NCBI GenBank assembly: GCA_030407315.1
Contig: JALQPE010003117.1
Coordinates: forward strand, 16,332-80,331
Source of the DNA: Asparagopsis taxiformis
Lineage: Eukaryota; Rhodophyta; Florideophyceae; Bonnemaisoniales; Bonnemaisoniaceae
Direction of reading: 5' to 3'
DNA: 64,000 bases
Below the pieces are notes generated by a model. That model made no database searches and was not told the origin of the DNA. It saw only the letters and a list, made by a program, of their open reading frames with translations. Every line of letters begins with the position of its first letter. Within the stretch, counting starts at the first letter, position 1. A program made the translations under genes and the position numbers. Of this stretch, positions 1 to 9,127 are shown piece by piece.

Positions 1-141
1 GGCACCGTGCACATCGTACGAAGTAACTTTCCAGTCAAGCCATTTACGAAACAAATGCACTGGTCGGACCACCGTTTCTATCTCAACCGCTTCTACACCA
101 ACACTGATTACCAGTTCACAGATGATAATGAAGAAGAATAA
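1..141 (+). CDS. 3' end of an unknown protein gene (partial)
   Basis: An open frame runs from the first base of the window to a TAA at 139-141, giving about 46 C-terminal residues. The tail contains an aromatic/basic stretch (HWSDHRFYLNRFY) and ends in an acidic run (DDNEEE), which looks like a natural C-terminus. It converges with the frameshifted gene at 219-2514, leaving about 75 bases between the two stops. I do not recognise the family, and the start lies outside the window. It could also be a chance frame, but the natural-looking composition argues mildly for coding. Confidence 0.4.
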   Translation, partial: GTVHIVRSNFPVKPFTKQMHWSDHRFYLNRFYTNTDYQFTDDNEEE

Positions 142-218
142 ATCTAAATCGCAGCACTCTATTCATAATTTACTACATGATAAGCCTTCTAGTCAACGTC
201 ACATTTACTGCACTAATT

Positions 219-2514
219 TCAACCATCCTCCATTACGCCAAAACCGTTATCAGCAGTGGCTGCATGGCGCCGCTCCATGCCCCCATACTGTGGGGCATTG
301 ATTTCGACATTCAGGTTTGCACTCAGGTGTCCAGCATATGGGTCAACGACGAAAAGTTCTGCGCCAATTAGTCCTTGCGCAATCACACAATCCATTACAG
401 CACCGAGGTTTGACGTAATATGCGATTGAATCCAATCCTCGGACACTAGAACAAGTGATGAGCAACGGTTTACATCATCAACGACATGAACAATTCCAGA
501 CCCCTCTCCGCTTTGCCACACTTCAACAGCCTCTCTCGTCACAGTACGGCTTGCAAACACATGCCGTGACTGTGCACTAGTCCGCTGTTCGCTCTCGACA
601 ACGTCCGTTTCTTCCCTTGCTTGCGAGCCTTGGAGACAAGACATGCAGTACACCACCATACCAACTAATTGCTGAAAAGCTACCCCCACATATTGACTGT
701 ACCGCCTTGTAAACTCCTTCTGCCGTGCACCTCCTTTCCCCTTCGGTTCATCCAAACACTCCACAGTAGTCACTAGCCAAGCATCCAGGCGCGCCAGCGT
801 TAGTATGCTCGTCTCTATGTCCATTACTTGTTCTGGTCGTATCGAATAACCCCTGAAGATGTCCAGCACATTCACAGCTACTCGGTTGTTAAACCATGCA
901 TCACCATTCACTTCCATTTCGAAGCTGTCGTCAGGAACCATGCCTTTGCTGTATCGCAGCTCTGAGAACGGTGCCGTTCGCCACCTCCCCATATCCAAAT
1001 CACCGTTGCTTTCCCGTTTCAAAAGCTTCTCAGACGCTTCGCGCTTTTGATCCTCTCGCTCGTCCATCTCAGCTCGCGTCGTCAGCATCGTGCATCTAGA
1101 CATTAATTTCGTGTACCCCAGCGAACCGAACAATCTGTCCCTCGCATTACGCTTCCGTGCACTCATCACGTCGGACAGTTTCTGCGTCACCTTCACTTTC
1201 AATTCCTTGCTCCCCGCCACAGCCTCTTGACAGCACACACGCTGCTCCTCATCGGAAAACACATCACACCACGGACTTTGACGCAGTACGTGTCGCACCA
1301 AGTCATTCAGCAGATCACTCTCGTCCCTGTACGAAGGTGTATACCACTGCAGATTCTTGATGATATAGCCCGGAGGGGTAGCAATATATCCTACACCGTT
1401 TTCGCTCCAAAGTGTCCCTTCTACCGGCTCTACCTCGATGGTACGTCCAGTCCAACGTCTCTGCGTTTGTTCCGCTATAGGGTCCAGCTCCATAGTCTCG
1501 TTCTTGCACCACTTTGGCACTTTGTCAGGTTTTCCTCAACCGCCCTAAGAACTCCAAGGTATTTCACAGGAATGGCTTTCTGTATTTTCGACTTACCGCC
1601 ACCGTGATCACTGATTCTACCTGTTCTCGCAATTGCAGTAAGGCTGGCATTTTCCGCCTGCAGAGTCTTCACCTTAGCCTCCAACGCAACTATCTCCGTG
1701 GTGAGCGCCTTGTTTGCTATGTCCTGGCTAAACACTTTTTTTCCAGCTCCGCGATCTTCTTCTTCTGCGCATTGATGCGACTCGCCATTAAATCGATGGA
1801 TTCCGGCGGATGCAACCTCTCTGCCCTCACCGTCCCCCCATCTCGCACGCTATCGGGAATATGATGTCCTCCATCGGCAATAGCCTGACGTCGCGGGGGC
1901 GTTACGCGCATATTTGGCACCAATGACAGTCTGTTGTGACGAGGCCCGCACTCCGGCTGCTCTCTCCCCTCAGTACCACCTGACCGCCGATGATAGTTGG
2001 CATCCTGTGAACGTTGCTCAGAAACAACATCCCTTGCCGCTATCCTCGGGTCCCTGACTGCATTACCTGCTGGGGCTGATGTACTCGGCATAGTTGGCGC
2101 AGTGGGGGTCACAGCCTCCAGTGTCTCGGGAACCCCCGGCTGGGACTCCGTCTGCAGCACCTCCGCATCTGCCAACCCGGGAGGAACTACCTTTGCCATA
2201 GCACTCTGCCGCAATTCCAACATGTTTTGAGCCACTATCATGTCATCATCATGATGTTCACTGTCCCTGCGAGCACGCTTGCCTCGGTCAAGCCCCATCT
2301 CTCTCCGCGCCGTTCCTCCTTCCTCACTTTCTCGCTGCGGATCCCCAGTTCTGCGCCGGTCCGTCTTGCGACTACCGGACCGCGGTTCAATGCTGCCGGT
2401 AGGCCCAGACCGCTTCTTCGCACGGGATTGTCGGGCACTCGATACAGCAGCTGCTGACCGGGTTTTCTGGAGGCCCGGAGGCTTTGGAGCTTTCTTCGCA
2501 ATACGCGGCGGCAT
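219..2514 (-). pseudogene. Frameshifted coiled-coil gene of unknown function
   Basis: Three overlapping minus-strand frames look like one gene. Residues 1 to about 259 start at 2514 (MPPRIAKKAPKPPG), are basic, proline-rich and low-complexity, and end in a heptad-like helix (KKKIAELEKK). The second frame (about 1735-1500) continues that coiled coil (ALEAKVKTLQAEN). The third (about 1520-219) gives a folded-looking C-terminal part of about 430 residues. The first junction is at a run of seven A on the coding strand near 1740, and the second is near 1525. One-base changes at short runs would join all three, so the gene is either recently broken or affected by sequencing error. The combined product would be about 765 residues. 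I recognise no family. Its plan (disordered basic start, coiled coil, alpha/beta C-terminus) resembles the accessory proteins of large DNA transposons, including the 591-residue protein at 28515-30290, but I see no clear sequence identity with it. Confidence 0.55.
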
Positions 2515-2742
2515 AATGAAGCTTTCCCGGAAGCGATGGAAGGATTGAGTTGCACGAGATACAAAAAAGATTGCTGTATAGTGTCGGTAACCACAACGGT
2601 CTGCGATGAACGTTCAGGTCATGTACCGGAGAATACGCCAACAGCCCAGATTGTATACGGTAGGCAGTCATCAACAGTATTTAATGAGGTACAATTACAG
2701 CTGTCGAGCTAGGCCGCGAGCACCCCTATGTCCGGAAGACGT
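2515..2742. other. Spacer with a shared outer module of the arm repeats
   Basis: No gene is visible. At about 2,690-2,742 the sequence contains a module (ATTACAGCTGTC, then a GCGAGCACCCC segment) that recurs in reverse at about 8,795-8,850 and again in the right arm at about 57,855-57,905. The first repeat copy at 2,743 follows directly. The module therefore borders the repeat at both ends of the methyltransferase region in inverted orientation, as terminal inverted repeats of a ~6.1-kb unit would. Confidence 0.45.
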
Positions 2743-2946
2743 CCTGATTTGAATTAAAATTTGGGCTATTCTCAAAAACATGCACATGTGAACATGTTTT
2801 TGAGATGGGGGTGTGCCGTACGGCACAATCGACCCGCTGAAATCGATGTTTTTTGCAATATTTTTTCTGCCCTGAATTGTAGAATTTCTGGGCTGGACAG
2901 CAATGCAACTGAGCTGGACATCCACCGGGCGTCCATTTCAACTTGG
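2743..2946 (+). repeat. Palindromic ~200-bp repeat, copy L1
   Basis: This is the forward reference copy. Its modules in order are a hairpin (arms CTCAAAAACATG and CATGTTTTTGAG around a 10-base loop, 2771-2804), the perfect 14-bp palindrome GTGCCGTACGGCAC (2813-2826), an AT-rich spacer, a short inverted repeat around TTGTAGAA, a GCTGG..CAGC palindrome, and the pair GGACATCC ... GGGCGTCC. It lies downstream of the methyltransferase-SET gene. Confidence 0.9.
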
Positions 2947-3131
2947 TCGTGTATTTTGCATCTGCACGCATAACAGCATCCAAGCAGTCAGGTTCACTGC
3001 TCGGACGAAGTGCACCTGGAGTGTGAACGATTGGTTTTTGACAGGCGAGTACTGCCGAATAGGTTTCACCCTGGACTAATGGTGGCTGGACATGCTGCAT
3101 TATATGATATACTTCAACTCTGGAACGTAGC

Positions 3132-3137
3132 TTTATT
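3132..3137 (-). promoter_or_regulatory. Polyadenylation signal AATAAA
   Basis: TTTATT on the plus strand reads as AATAAA on the minus strand, about 32 bases after the stop of the methyltransferase-SET gene. The right-arm copy keeps it. This fits a eukaryotic mRNA 3' end. Confidence 0.55.
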
Positions 3138-3168
3138 TGTAGTCGAAATGAAAACATCTTTCGTGACC

Positions 3169-6100
3169 CTAATTCCATGCTCTAAACGCTGTCCCATAAT
3201 GAACGTAGAGCTCCTGCCCTGGACGGATATCGCGGATTGCACGTACTACGATGATCTTCGGATTTTCTAGGTCCTTCGCCTTGAGCTTCTTCCCCGTCGA
3301 ACCGCTGCTGTAGTTCTCGACAAACTCGACGTTGGCCATCCGCCTGGTGTCTTCCGCCGGAGTGTCCTCACCTCGCAAATACCGCGGGTCGTTGATGAAC
3401 TGCGCCGAACAGAACGGAGCCGGAACAATCCAAATTGGATGCTCGATGTTTTCGTCGTCCTCCGCTGTTGCATACAGCTTGATGGCATACATCAAGAATG
3501 TTTCCTTCGTTATCGCCATGTGACCCTCTCCGTACGCGAACCTCATCGACTCCTTGCTCATATCAGAGTACACAACAGTTCCGTAGTATGCACATACTTC
3601 GTCGCCAACATTAAATGTCTGTTCAGCGAAGAGCCCTCTTCCTGCATTTGGATGCTTAATCAGCGATGGTCGAACGCTCAATTTTTTCGCAACACAATCG
3701 TGTGCCCGCATCACGCGAGGGTTTTCAGTTTGCAACCAGCGGCGCAGGGAAGGTGGCCAATAATGTACCGGTTTTTCCATGTGCTCGTGCGACGCAATCG
3801 ACTCTGGGCACAGCTGCCAGAGGTACTGCCGAATATATTTCGGGAACCTCTGGTACAGGGGAAGGCCAGGTGGGGGTTCGATGATCCTGCGTTCCCTCTG
3901 TGTACGCATCGTGACAGAGGGGGACGCCAAGAACTTCTCAGCACTCTGTTTCGCTTCTGTCGTGACCCTCATGTCAGTGTTGTTTGAAAGAATTACACGT
4001 GACATGACTGCACACAGCTTTGGAAGCGATCGTGCCACACACAATTTGTCCATGTCACTGCCGACGAAAACACGGTGCTCAGGCAAGCTCATAGCTGCTT
4101 TTCCCGTTGCGAAAGTGCCAGAGAATGGATCGACAACAATATCACCAGGCTGTGAATGCTGGCTGATCAACTCCATCATGAGAGCGACGCTCTTCTGCTC
4201 TGCACGAACTCTGACCGTAGCACCGGTTGTGCTCCTTGTTCGCCACACCATCTCATTCGAATCGATGGCGGGCATATTGATGGTGACGTTGCACCACGCC
4301 GGGTACGTGCCGTCCATGTATCCGTGGTTCCTATAGGCCACCATCTCGCTTCCGGTCTTGAACGGAACACCTCGCTTCCAGAAGTGGATAGCGACCTCTG
4401 CCATGTTCATGCGTTGGTACCTCTTCCGCCCCGGCATTTGATAGAGGTGCCCAGGTAGTCGGACAAACAACAGAGGTACCTCGTCAACGAAGAAAACTGA
4501 ATTCCGAACGACGTCCTCCTCCTCCTCGTCCTCCTCCTCATCCGCACTTTCTTCGCCACTGTGCTGCGATGCTTCGGAGTCCGAATTCATGGACGTAACC
4601 TCTTCTTCATCCGACCCGTCATCACTGGCAGCAGCATCGGTTGGGCCTTCTGACTGCGGTCCTTTGTACGTTTCCAAGTAATGGAACCATTCGTAGAACT
4701 GCAAAACGGAGCAGAACACGATGCCGTGGCCACCGGGGCGCAACAGCTCGTCAAACACTTCGATGCTAGCCTGCATATCTTCTGCAGTTAGCCTGTCGTA
4801 CGAAGAGTTGGAATCGTTCCTCTTACGACGAACATTGTAGGGCGGATCAGTCAGAATGAGCTGAACGTTGCCCGTGATGGGCACGTGTTCTCGGCTCTCG
4901 TCGGCACTGACCAAATCTTCGAAAGGGACGTCGTACACCCGGCAATACTGACTCATTTTCGAAAGAAAGTCCTTTGCGAGAGCCTGCCCTTCACTTTCCT
5001 GCTCTTCTGTCGCATGGGGTGACGGTGACGGGGGAGACGGCCCTTGGGCAGTAAGACTGGTCCTCCCAGGTCCAAGTTGAAGCCTGGTTGTGTGTCTTGT
5101 CGACGGAACCAAACCTCTCCCTCCTGTGTTGCGACGAGTGGGAGTGTCATCAACCGGCTTGGGGACCTTTTCTGCGTCCGCGGCTTGTGGTGCCGGGCGG
5201 AGGACAGCCATAACGTCTTCGTCGAGGGTGTCAAAGTACGCTGGCAGCTTGTCCGGATTTCCGCTTGACAAGTATATTTCCAGCGCCCCCCAGCGGTCGG
5301 ACTCCGGCCAGGTGTACAGGTCCGGGTTGACGATAAGAAACTGCAACCGGTCGAAGAACTTCCTCACAAGGTCCCTAAATGCACTGTGCTGCGCACTGGT
5401 TCTTGTCTCTACTTTTCCACCATATCCATCAGGATGAGATAGGGGAGCTTTGTCGTGGTAGAGATCTAGCTTCTGCTCCATCGGTGCGAATAGACCTTCA
5501 TCGAGCACGTCAAACCAATGCTCACTGCTGTCGAAAATGATGTACGGCGCCATCAACTCTTCGAAGCTGGAAAACTTTGCGGCGAAGGCCACATCGGTCC
5601 AAGCATGGTATAAAACTTGAACCACGTAACAAGCTCGATTAGTGCTTTTCCGATGGGCTGGGACGCGTGCGGCTTCGTTCCCCTCTTCGGCCGCGTCGCC
5701 TATTCGGCGACGCGGCAGGTTCTTGTTGTGATTTCGGATGATAGACAACGCTTGGAAATACATCAATACCTCGAACGTTTCCGGTGGAGCAAGAACGAAG
5801 GCGCTTGGTTCCCCGCGCTGCGGCGCCTGTAGTGGCGAAGGAAGCATGTTACATCCAATAAGGAAGGTCTGCGGCACGATCCCAGAAAGGATGCAGTGCT
5901 CAACCCATTGCCCGATACGCTCATCCTGTCTTGAAAACTCGGCAATGGGTAATGCCAGACGAACAATCTGCTTGGCTCGCTCAACGTTCATCTCTGCCAT
6001 GACGATTTCGGCAACATCCGCCTCGACTCCAGCATTCTTCGAACGACCGCTGAAGGCCATGCTGAGTCGACCTTGCAGCGCCAGAAATTGTTCTTCCGTG

Positions 6101-6366
6101 CCCTGCGCAACCCAAGCGCCAAGGTCCGCGTATGTGAAACCTCCCGGCTTGTCCGTCAAGTCTGCGAAACTTGAGTGGGCGAACAAATCCAGCAAGAGGC
6201 GGAGGAAGTCTTTGCCAGCGAGAGTAGTTTCGCGGGCGGCGCGACCTACGTTTCGACGTGTACCCATGTCACTAGAATCCTCCCAAGGGCTAGCGGGTTC
6301 GCGCAGAATTGGCACGGTTGCGTCGTCAACGATCGGATTGCTGTTGCGCCTGCGCTTATTCGTCAT
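3169..6366 (-). CDS. Beta-class amino DNA methyltransferase fused to SET domain (intact copy)
   Basis: The 1,065-residue single-exon protein starts with a basic segment (MTNKRRRN). Residues ~60-450 form a region I cannot place, followed by a Pro/Ser-rich linker. A DNA methyltransferase follows: motif IV DPPYN at ~505 and motif I DPFSGTFATG at ~743. Motif IV before motif I is the beta-group order of N6-adenine/N4-cytosine methyltransferases (HinfI/CcrM-like); the eukaryotic MT-A70 group has DPPW instead. A very acidic insertion (Asp/Glu/Ser, ~585-630) sits between the motifs. A SET domain occupies ~900-1060, with GRGLFA, FINDPRY and IRPGQELYVHYG, the cofactor and tyrosine motifs expected of a lysine methyltransferase. 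One polypeptide could therefore methylate both DNA and histone. The base methylated cannot be told from sequence. The neighbouring ParB-oxygenase gene is divergent, and palindromic repeats lie on both sides. The right-arm copy is broken. Confidence 0.87.
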   Translation of the reverse strand: MTNKRRRNSNPIVDDATVPILREPASPWEDSSDMGTRRNVGRAARETTLAGKDFLRLLLDLFAHSSFADLTDKPGGFTYADLGAWVAQGTEEQFLALQGRLSMAFSGRSKNAGVEADVAEIVMAEMNVERAKQIVRLALPIAEFSRQDERIGQWVEHCILSGIVPQTFLIGCNMLPSPLQAPQRGEPSAFVLAPPETFEVLMYFQALSIIRNHNKNLPRRRIGDAAEEGNEAARVPAHRKSTNRACYVVQVLYHAWTDVAFAAKFSSFEELMAPYIIFDSSEHWFDVLDEGLFAPMEQKLDLYHDKAPLSHPDGYGGKVETRTSAQHSAFRDLVRKFFDRLQFLIVNPDLYTWPESDRWGALEIYLSSGNPDKLPAYFDTLDEDVMAVLRPAPQAADAEKVPKPVDDTPTRRNTGGRGLVPSTRHTTRLQLGPGRTSLTAQGPSPPSPSPHATEEQESEGQALAKDFLSKMSQYCRVYDVPFEDLVSADESREHVPITGNVQLILTDPPYNVRRKRNDSNSSYDRLTAEDMQASIEVFDELLRPGGHGIVFCSVLQFYEWFHYLETYKGPQSEGPTDAAASDDGSDEEEVTSMNSDSEASQHSGEESADEEEDEEEEDVVRNSVFFVDEVPLLFVRLPGHLYQMPGRKRYQRMNMAEVAIHFWKRGVPFKTGSEMVAYRNHGYMDGTYPAWCNVTINMPAIDSNEMVWRTRSTTGATVRVRAEQKSVALMMELISQHSQPGDIVVDPFSGTFATGKAAMSLPEHRVFVGSDMDKLCVARSLPKLCAVMSRVILSNNTDMRVTTEAKQSAEKFLASPSVTMRTQRERRIIEPPPGLPLYQRFPKYIRQYLWQLCPESIASHEHMEKPVHYWPPSLRRWLQTENPRVMRAHDCVAKKLSVRPSLIKHPNAGRGLFAEQTFNVGDEVCAYYGTVVYSDMSKESMRFAYGEGHMAITKETFLMYAIKLYATAEDDENIEHPIWIVPAPFCSAQFINDPRYLRGEDTPAEDTRRMANVEFVENYSSGSTGKKLKAKDLENPKIIVVRAIRDIRPGQELYVHYGTAFRAWN

Positions 6367-6689
6367 AATGGAATGAGTGGAAATTCGGTACAGGATGGCG
6401 ACCGCTCGGCGAGACAGTCAAATTTGACGACGTATCTCGTGACGTTTGCACTCTTTCGTGAGGAACACTGGTTGATATCGAACGGAACAGAGTATACGGG
6501 TACACAGCACTGGAAAGGTCTTGAAACCCGTAACCGGTGTAGGTAATAAGTTGTGACGGATACGTGGTAGAGAAAAATTTTAAAAAGATTGTGATTCCCT
6601 GTCTTTGAGTGTTGTACTGCACGGCCGCCATGGCGGCTGTGACTGCAGTCACATAGGTTGTCACAGGTGCATCACGCTTACCAGGTGAG

Positions 6690-6898
6690 CGACATCCGGA
6701 CGGCCACTGGACATGGGGATGTCCAGCTCAGATGCATTGCTGGCCAGACCAGAAATTCTACAATTTCGGGCAGAAAAAATATTGCAAAAAACATCGATTT
6801 CGGCGGTCGATTGTGCCGTACGGCACATCCCCATCTCAAAAACATGTTCACATGTGCATGTTTTTGAGAATAGCCCAAATTTTAATTCAAATCAGGAT
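6690..6898 (-). repeat. Palindromic ~200-bp repeat, copy L2
   Basis: Reverse copy with the same order of modules as L1: the CTCAAAAACATG hairpin and a GTGCCGTACGGCAC palindrome. The GGACRTCC end is altered here (GGACATGGGGATGTCC). With L1 it flanks the methyltransferase-SET gene as an inverted pair, about 4.15 kb from end to end, like terminal inverted repeats. Confidence 0.85.
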
Positions 6899-6922
6899 GC
6901 AGATATTCGTCTTCTAGCATTG

Positions 6923-7171
6923 TCAGAACACATTCGTATAACCACATTTGGAGAACCTGAGCCCAGAGCTATCGGTTTTGGCGGGAGCTAAGCCATATCT
7001 CATATAATCAGTAACTACTTCCCGCCAGCTGAGTGGTGGAACCCCTGCTATTTCTACCAACGAGACATACGGGGTGTCAACTCGGCAATCGTATATGATT
7101 TGGGTGCTAAATTTATTCAAGAGACGAATGGGCTTCGAAAAGGAGCCCAACAACGTCTTCTTGTGATCCAT
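6923..7171 (-). CDS. Small conserved frame, 82 aa, unknown
   Basis: An 82-residue frame starts MDHKKTLLGSF and ends in a natural-looking stop. The same frame is identical in the right arm (59721-59969), where both large genes carry frame-breaking indels. It lies just downstream of the glycine-rich tandem repeats on the same strand and may be the last exon or the tail of a gene that includes them. No family is recognised. It could also be a chance frame in a well-conserved segment; coding is supported only by retention in two copies that have had little time to diverge. Confidence 0.35.
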   Translation of the reverse strand: MDHKKTLLGSFSKPIRLLNKFSTQIIYDCRVDTPYVSLVEIAGVPPLSWREVVTDYMRYGLAPAKTDSSGLRFSKCGYTNVF

Positions 7172-7179
7172 GGGTATAG

Positions 7180-7570
7180 GACTACTCTATTCTTCTCCAG
7201 GCTTCCACCATAGCCTCCTCCACCACCTCCGTTAATGGATCGAATATCCGAACCGCACCTCAACATGCTTTTCTTCTCATCCATGGGTACTGACATCTCA
7301 CATGTTCTCCAGGCTTCCACCATAGCCTCCTCCACCTCCGTTAATGGAAATATCCGAACCGGACCTAACATGTTTCTTCTCATCCATGGGTACTGACATC
7401 GTTCTCCAGGCTTCCACCATAGCCTCCTCCACCTCCGTTAATGGAAATATCCGAACCGGACCTGAACATGTGTTTCTTCTCATCCATGGGTACTGACATC
7501 TCACATGTTCTCAACATGTGAGATGTCAGTACCGGAGAAGTTCTCCAGGCTTCCTCCGTAGCCACCTCCT
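7180..7570 (-). repeat. Tandem repeat encoding glycine-rich units
   Basis: About four imperfect ~110-bp units repeat here. On the minus strand each reads through NGGGGGYGGSLEN, an ATGGATGAGAAG segment and a ....GSDI segment in at least one frame. Frames change between units, so translation as one protein is doubtful. The right arm (about 59,460-59,710) has fewer units, so copy number has changed since duplication. Confidence 0.6.
7489..7533. repeat. Perfect 21-bp hairpin
   Basis: The arms at 7489-7509 and 7513-7533 are exact reverse complements (GGTACTGACATCTCACATGTT) around a 3-base loop. In the right arm the corresponding halves, one of them imperfect, lie apart, separated by a glycine-rich repeat unit. 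The left arm may therefore have lost a unit between inverted flanks. Confidence 0.8.
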
Positions 7571-7619
7571 CCACCTCCGTCTGTGGGAATCAACACAACA
7601 TCACCACTGCGTCTTACCT

Positions 7620-8110
7620 CACATCCACATCTCTCCGGGATGAAAACGGACGGACGACATAGGGTTTGTAGACGTTTAGAATCTTGTTAGAAAAAAGTAA
7701 ACGAAAGAGAACTTCTCTTTCATTGAATGATATCTCGTCCCTGTCGCAATATGTTCCATTTTCAATTTCTCGGGTTGCACACCCATCATGGGTGATCAAG
7801 GCCTGGATCGAACCCTCCGAGGGTCTTCGATCTTCGATGGATAGGACAGATAGTGGAAGGCTTTTAAGCCTGTGACCAAGCGGCTATTGATTGGTTGGAG
7901 GAAGGAAATTACAGAGGAAATATAGCTGAGTACGGTGCTCGCGATAGCTGTTAGGTTAAAGTCAAATATGTTTTTCGATTATTTTTCGTACGGAAATGCC
8001 TTGCAAAAGACGATGCTTTGTCGTTCTCTTGGGGAGTCCGTTGCATTGCACTCAATTCGAGAGCATCGTCATGAAGGAGAGGATTCTTTCTGCTTGTTAG
8101 AATCGGTTTA
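7620..8110. other. Spacer between the divergent arm genes
   Basis: Short frames only, none convincing. A GT...AG stretch (minus strand, about 7,581-7,618) resembles a very short intron, but splicing it does not open the glycine-rich frame. The 7,800-8,100 segment is conserved in the right arm (59,030-59,330). It may contain the promoter of one or both large genes, but I see no clear core element. Confidence 0.3.
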
Positions 8111-8120
8111 GAGCAGATAG

Positions 8121-8290
8121 CTAATGCATTACTGGCCAGCCCAGAAATTGTAGAATTTCGGGCAGCAAAAATATTGTAAAAAACCTTGATTTGGGCGGGT
8201 CGATTGTGCCGTACGGCACACCCCCATCTCAAAAACATGTTCACATGTGCATGTTTTTGAGAATAGCCCAAATTTTAATTCAAATCATGG
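8121..8290 (-). repeat. Palindromic ~200-bp repeat, copy L3 (shortened)
   Basis: Reverse copy lacking the GGACRTCC end. It keeps the hairpin, the GTGCCGTACGGCAC palindrome and the CTGGCCAG segment. It is followed by a ~130-bp companion module (TTGGCCACAACGGCC, then a CCCCGAGCGGGG inverted repeat). Confidence 0.8.
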
Positions 8291-8420
8291 TGTCTAATTT
8301 GGCCACAACGGCCCCAGGCACCGGCCGCCGCCCCGAGCGGGGTCATCACTGGCTTCTGTAAGCACTAACTGTGAGGCTAAATGGCGCCGAAAGATGGGTC
8401 GATTCCAGGCTTCAAGCCTA
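8291..8420 (-). repeat. Companion GC-rich module of the palindromic repeat
   Basis: This module contains GGCCACAACGGCC and CCCCGAGCGGGG inverted repeats followed by a TTCTGTAAGCACTAACTGT segment. It recurs at 13,520-13,640 and at four places in the right arm (about 52,500, 53,050, 58,320 and 58,720), each time next to the outer side of a palindromic repeat. Together they form a ~0.49-kb unit that varies in number between the arms. Confidence 0.75.
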
Positions 8421-8580
8421 AGTTATGCTAGGGAGAAATCTTCTTCCGTGTTTCATAATGGTCCCGCCTTACTCCCTCAACACAAACACTACTCACCCAT
8501 CACGTCATATTCCGTGCACTTTATATTAGTAGTGAACCGCCTGCTTAGTTGCTGCAATGCGTGGATGTAGGCAGCACACG

Positions 8581-8783
8581 ACCTGAAATGGACGTCCGGT
8601 GGATGTCCAGCTCGATTGCACTGCTGGCCAGCCCAGAAATTCTAAAATTTCGGGCACAAAAAATCTTGCAAAAATCAACGATTTGGGCGGGTCGATTGTG
8701 CCGTACGGCACACCCCCATCTCAAAAACATGTTCACATGTGCATGTTTTTGAGAATAGCCCAAATTTTAACTCAAATCAGGGT
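8581..8783 (-). repeat. Palindromic ~200-bp repeat, copy L4
   Basis: Full reverse copy with all palindromes. It ends about 345 bases before the ATG chosen for the ParB-oxygenase gene. It is followed at 8,795-8,850 by the outer module also seen in inverted form at 2,690-2,742. Confidence 0.88.
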
Positions 8784-9127
8784 GTTCCCCGGATAAAGGG
8801 GTGCTCGCAGCCGCCCCAAAAGCCGCCTAGCTTGACAGCTGTAATTTTAACACATTACACATCAAGGACACTGCCTGCTTCACGCCACCTCGTCAGGTTT
8901 CGAGAGCCCGACTCGGGCCCGTTCCGAACGGACACTCACATCTCGATTGCCTGTCTTGCATTCCAGCGGTCACGATAGGTGTGTACCTAACAAAATTTCG
9001 GTTGTATTGTGTTATTATTTCCAGCGATTGGCGTTCACGACCATTCTTCAACAACGTGAAACCTACCATCCACATCACTCGAATACGTCAACGTCAACCA
9101 TCTCTTTTCCTTTCCAACTCAACAACC

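Noticed and set aside
2771..2804. Hairpins as bacterial Rho-independent terminators
   Set aside because: No T-tract follows in a fixed place, the repeats lie on both sides of genes in both orientations, and the context is eukaryotic.
7581..7618. Short spliceosomal intron (GTAAGA...CACAG) in the arms
   Set aside because: Removing it does not give an open frame into the glycine-rich repeats.
8981..9127. Extra N-terminal 49 codons of the ParB-oxygenase gene
   Set aside because: The ATG at 9128 has a much better context, and the upstream residues lack protein-like pattern.
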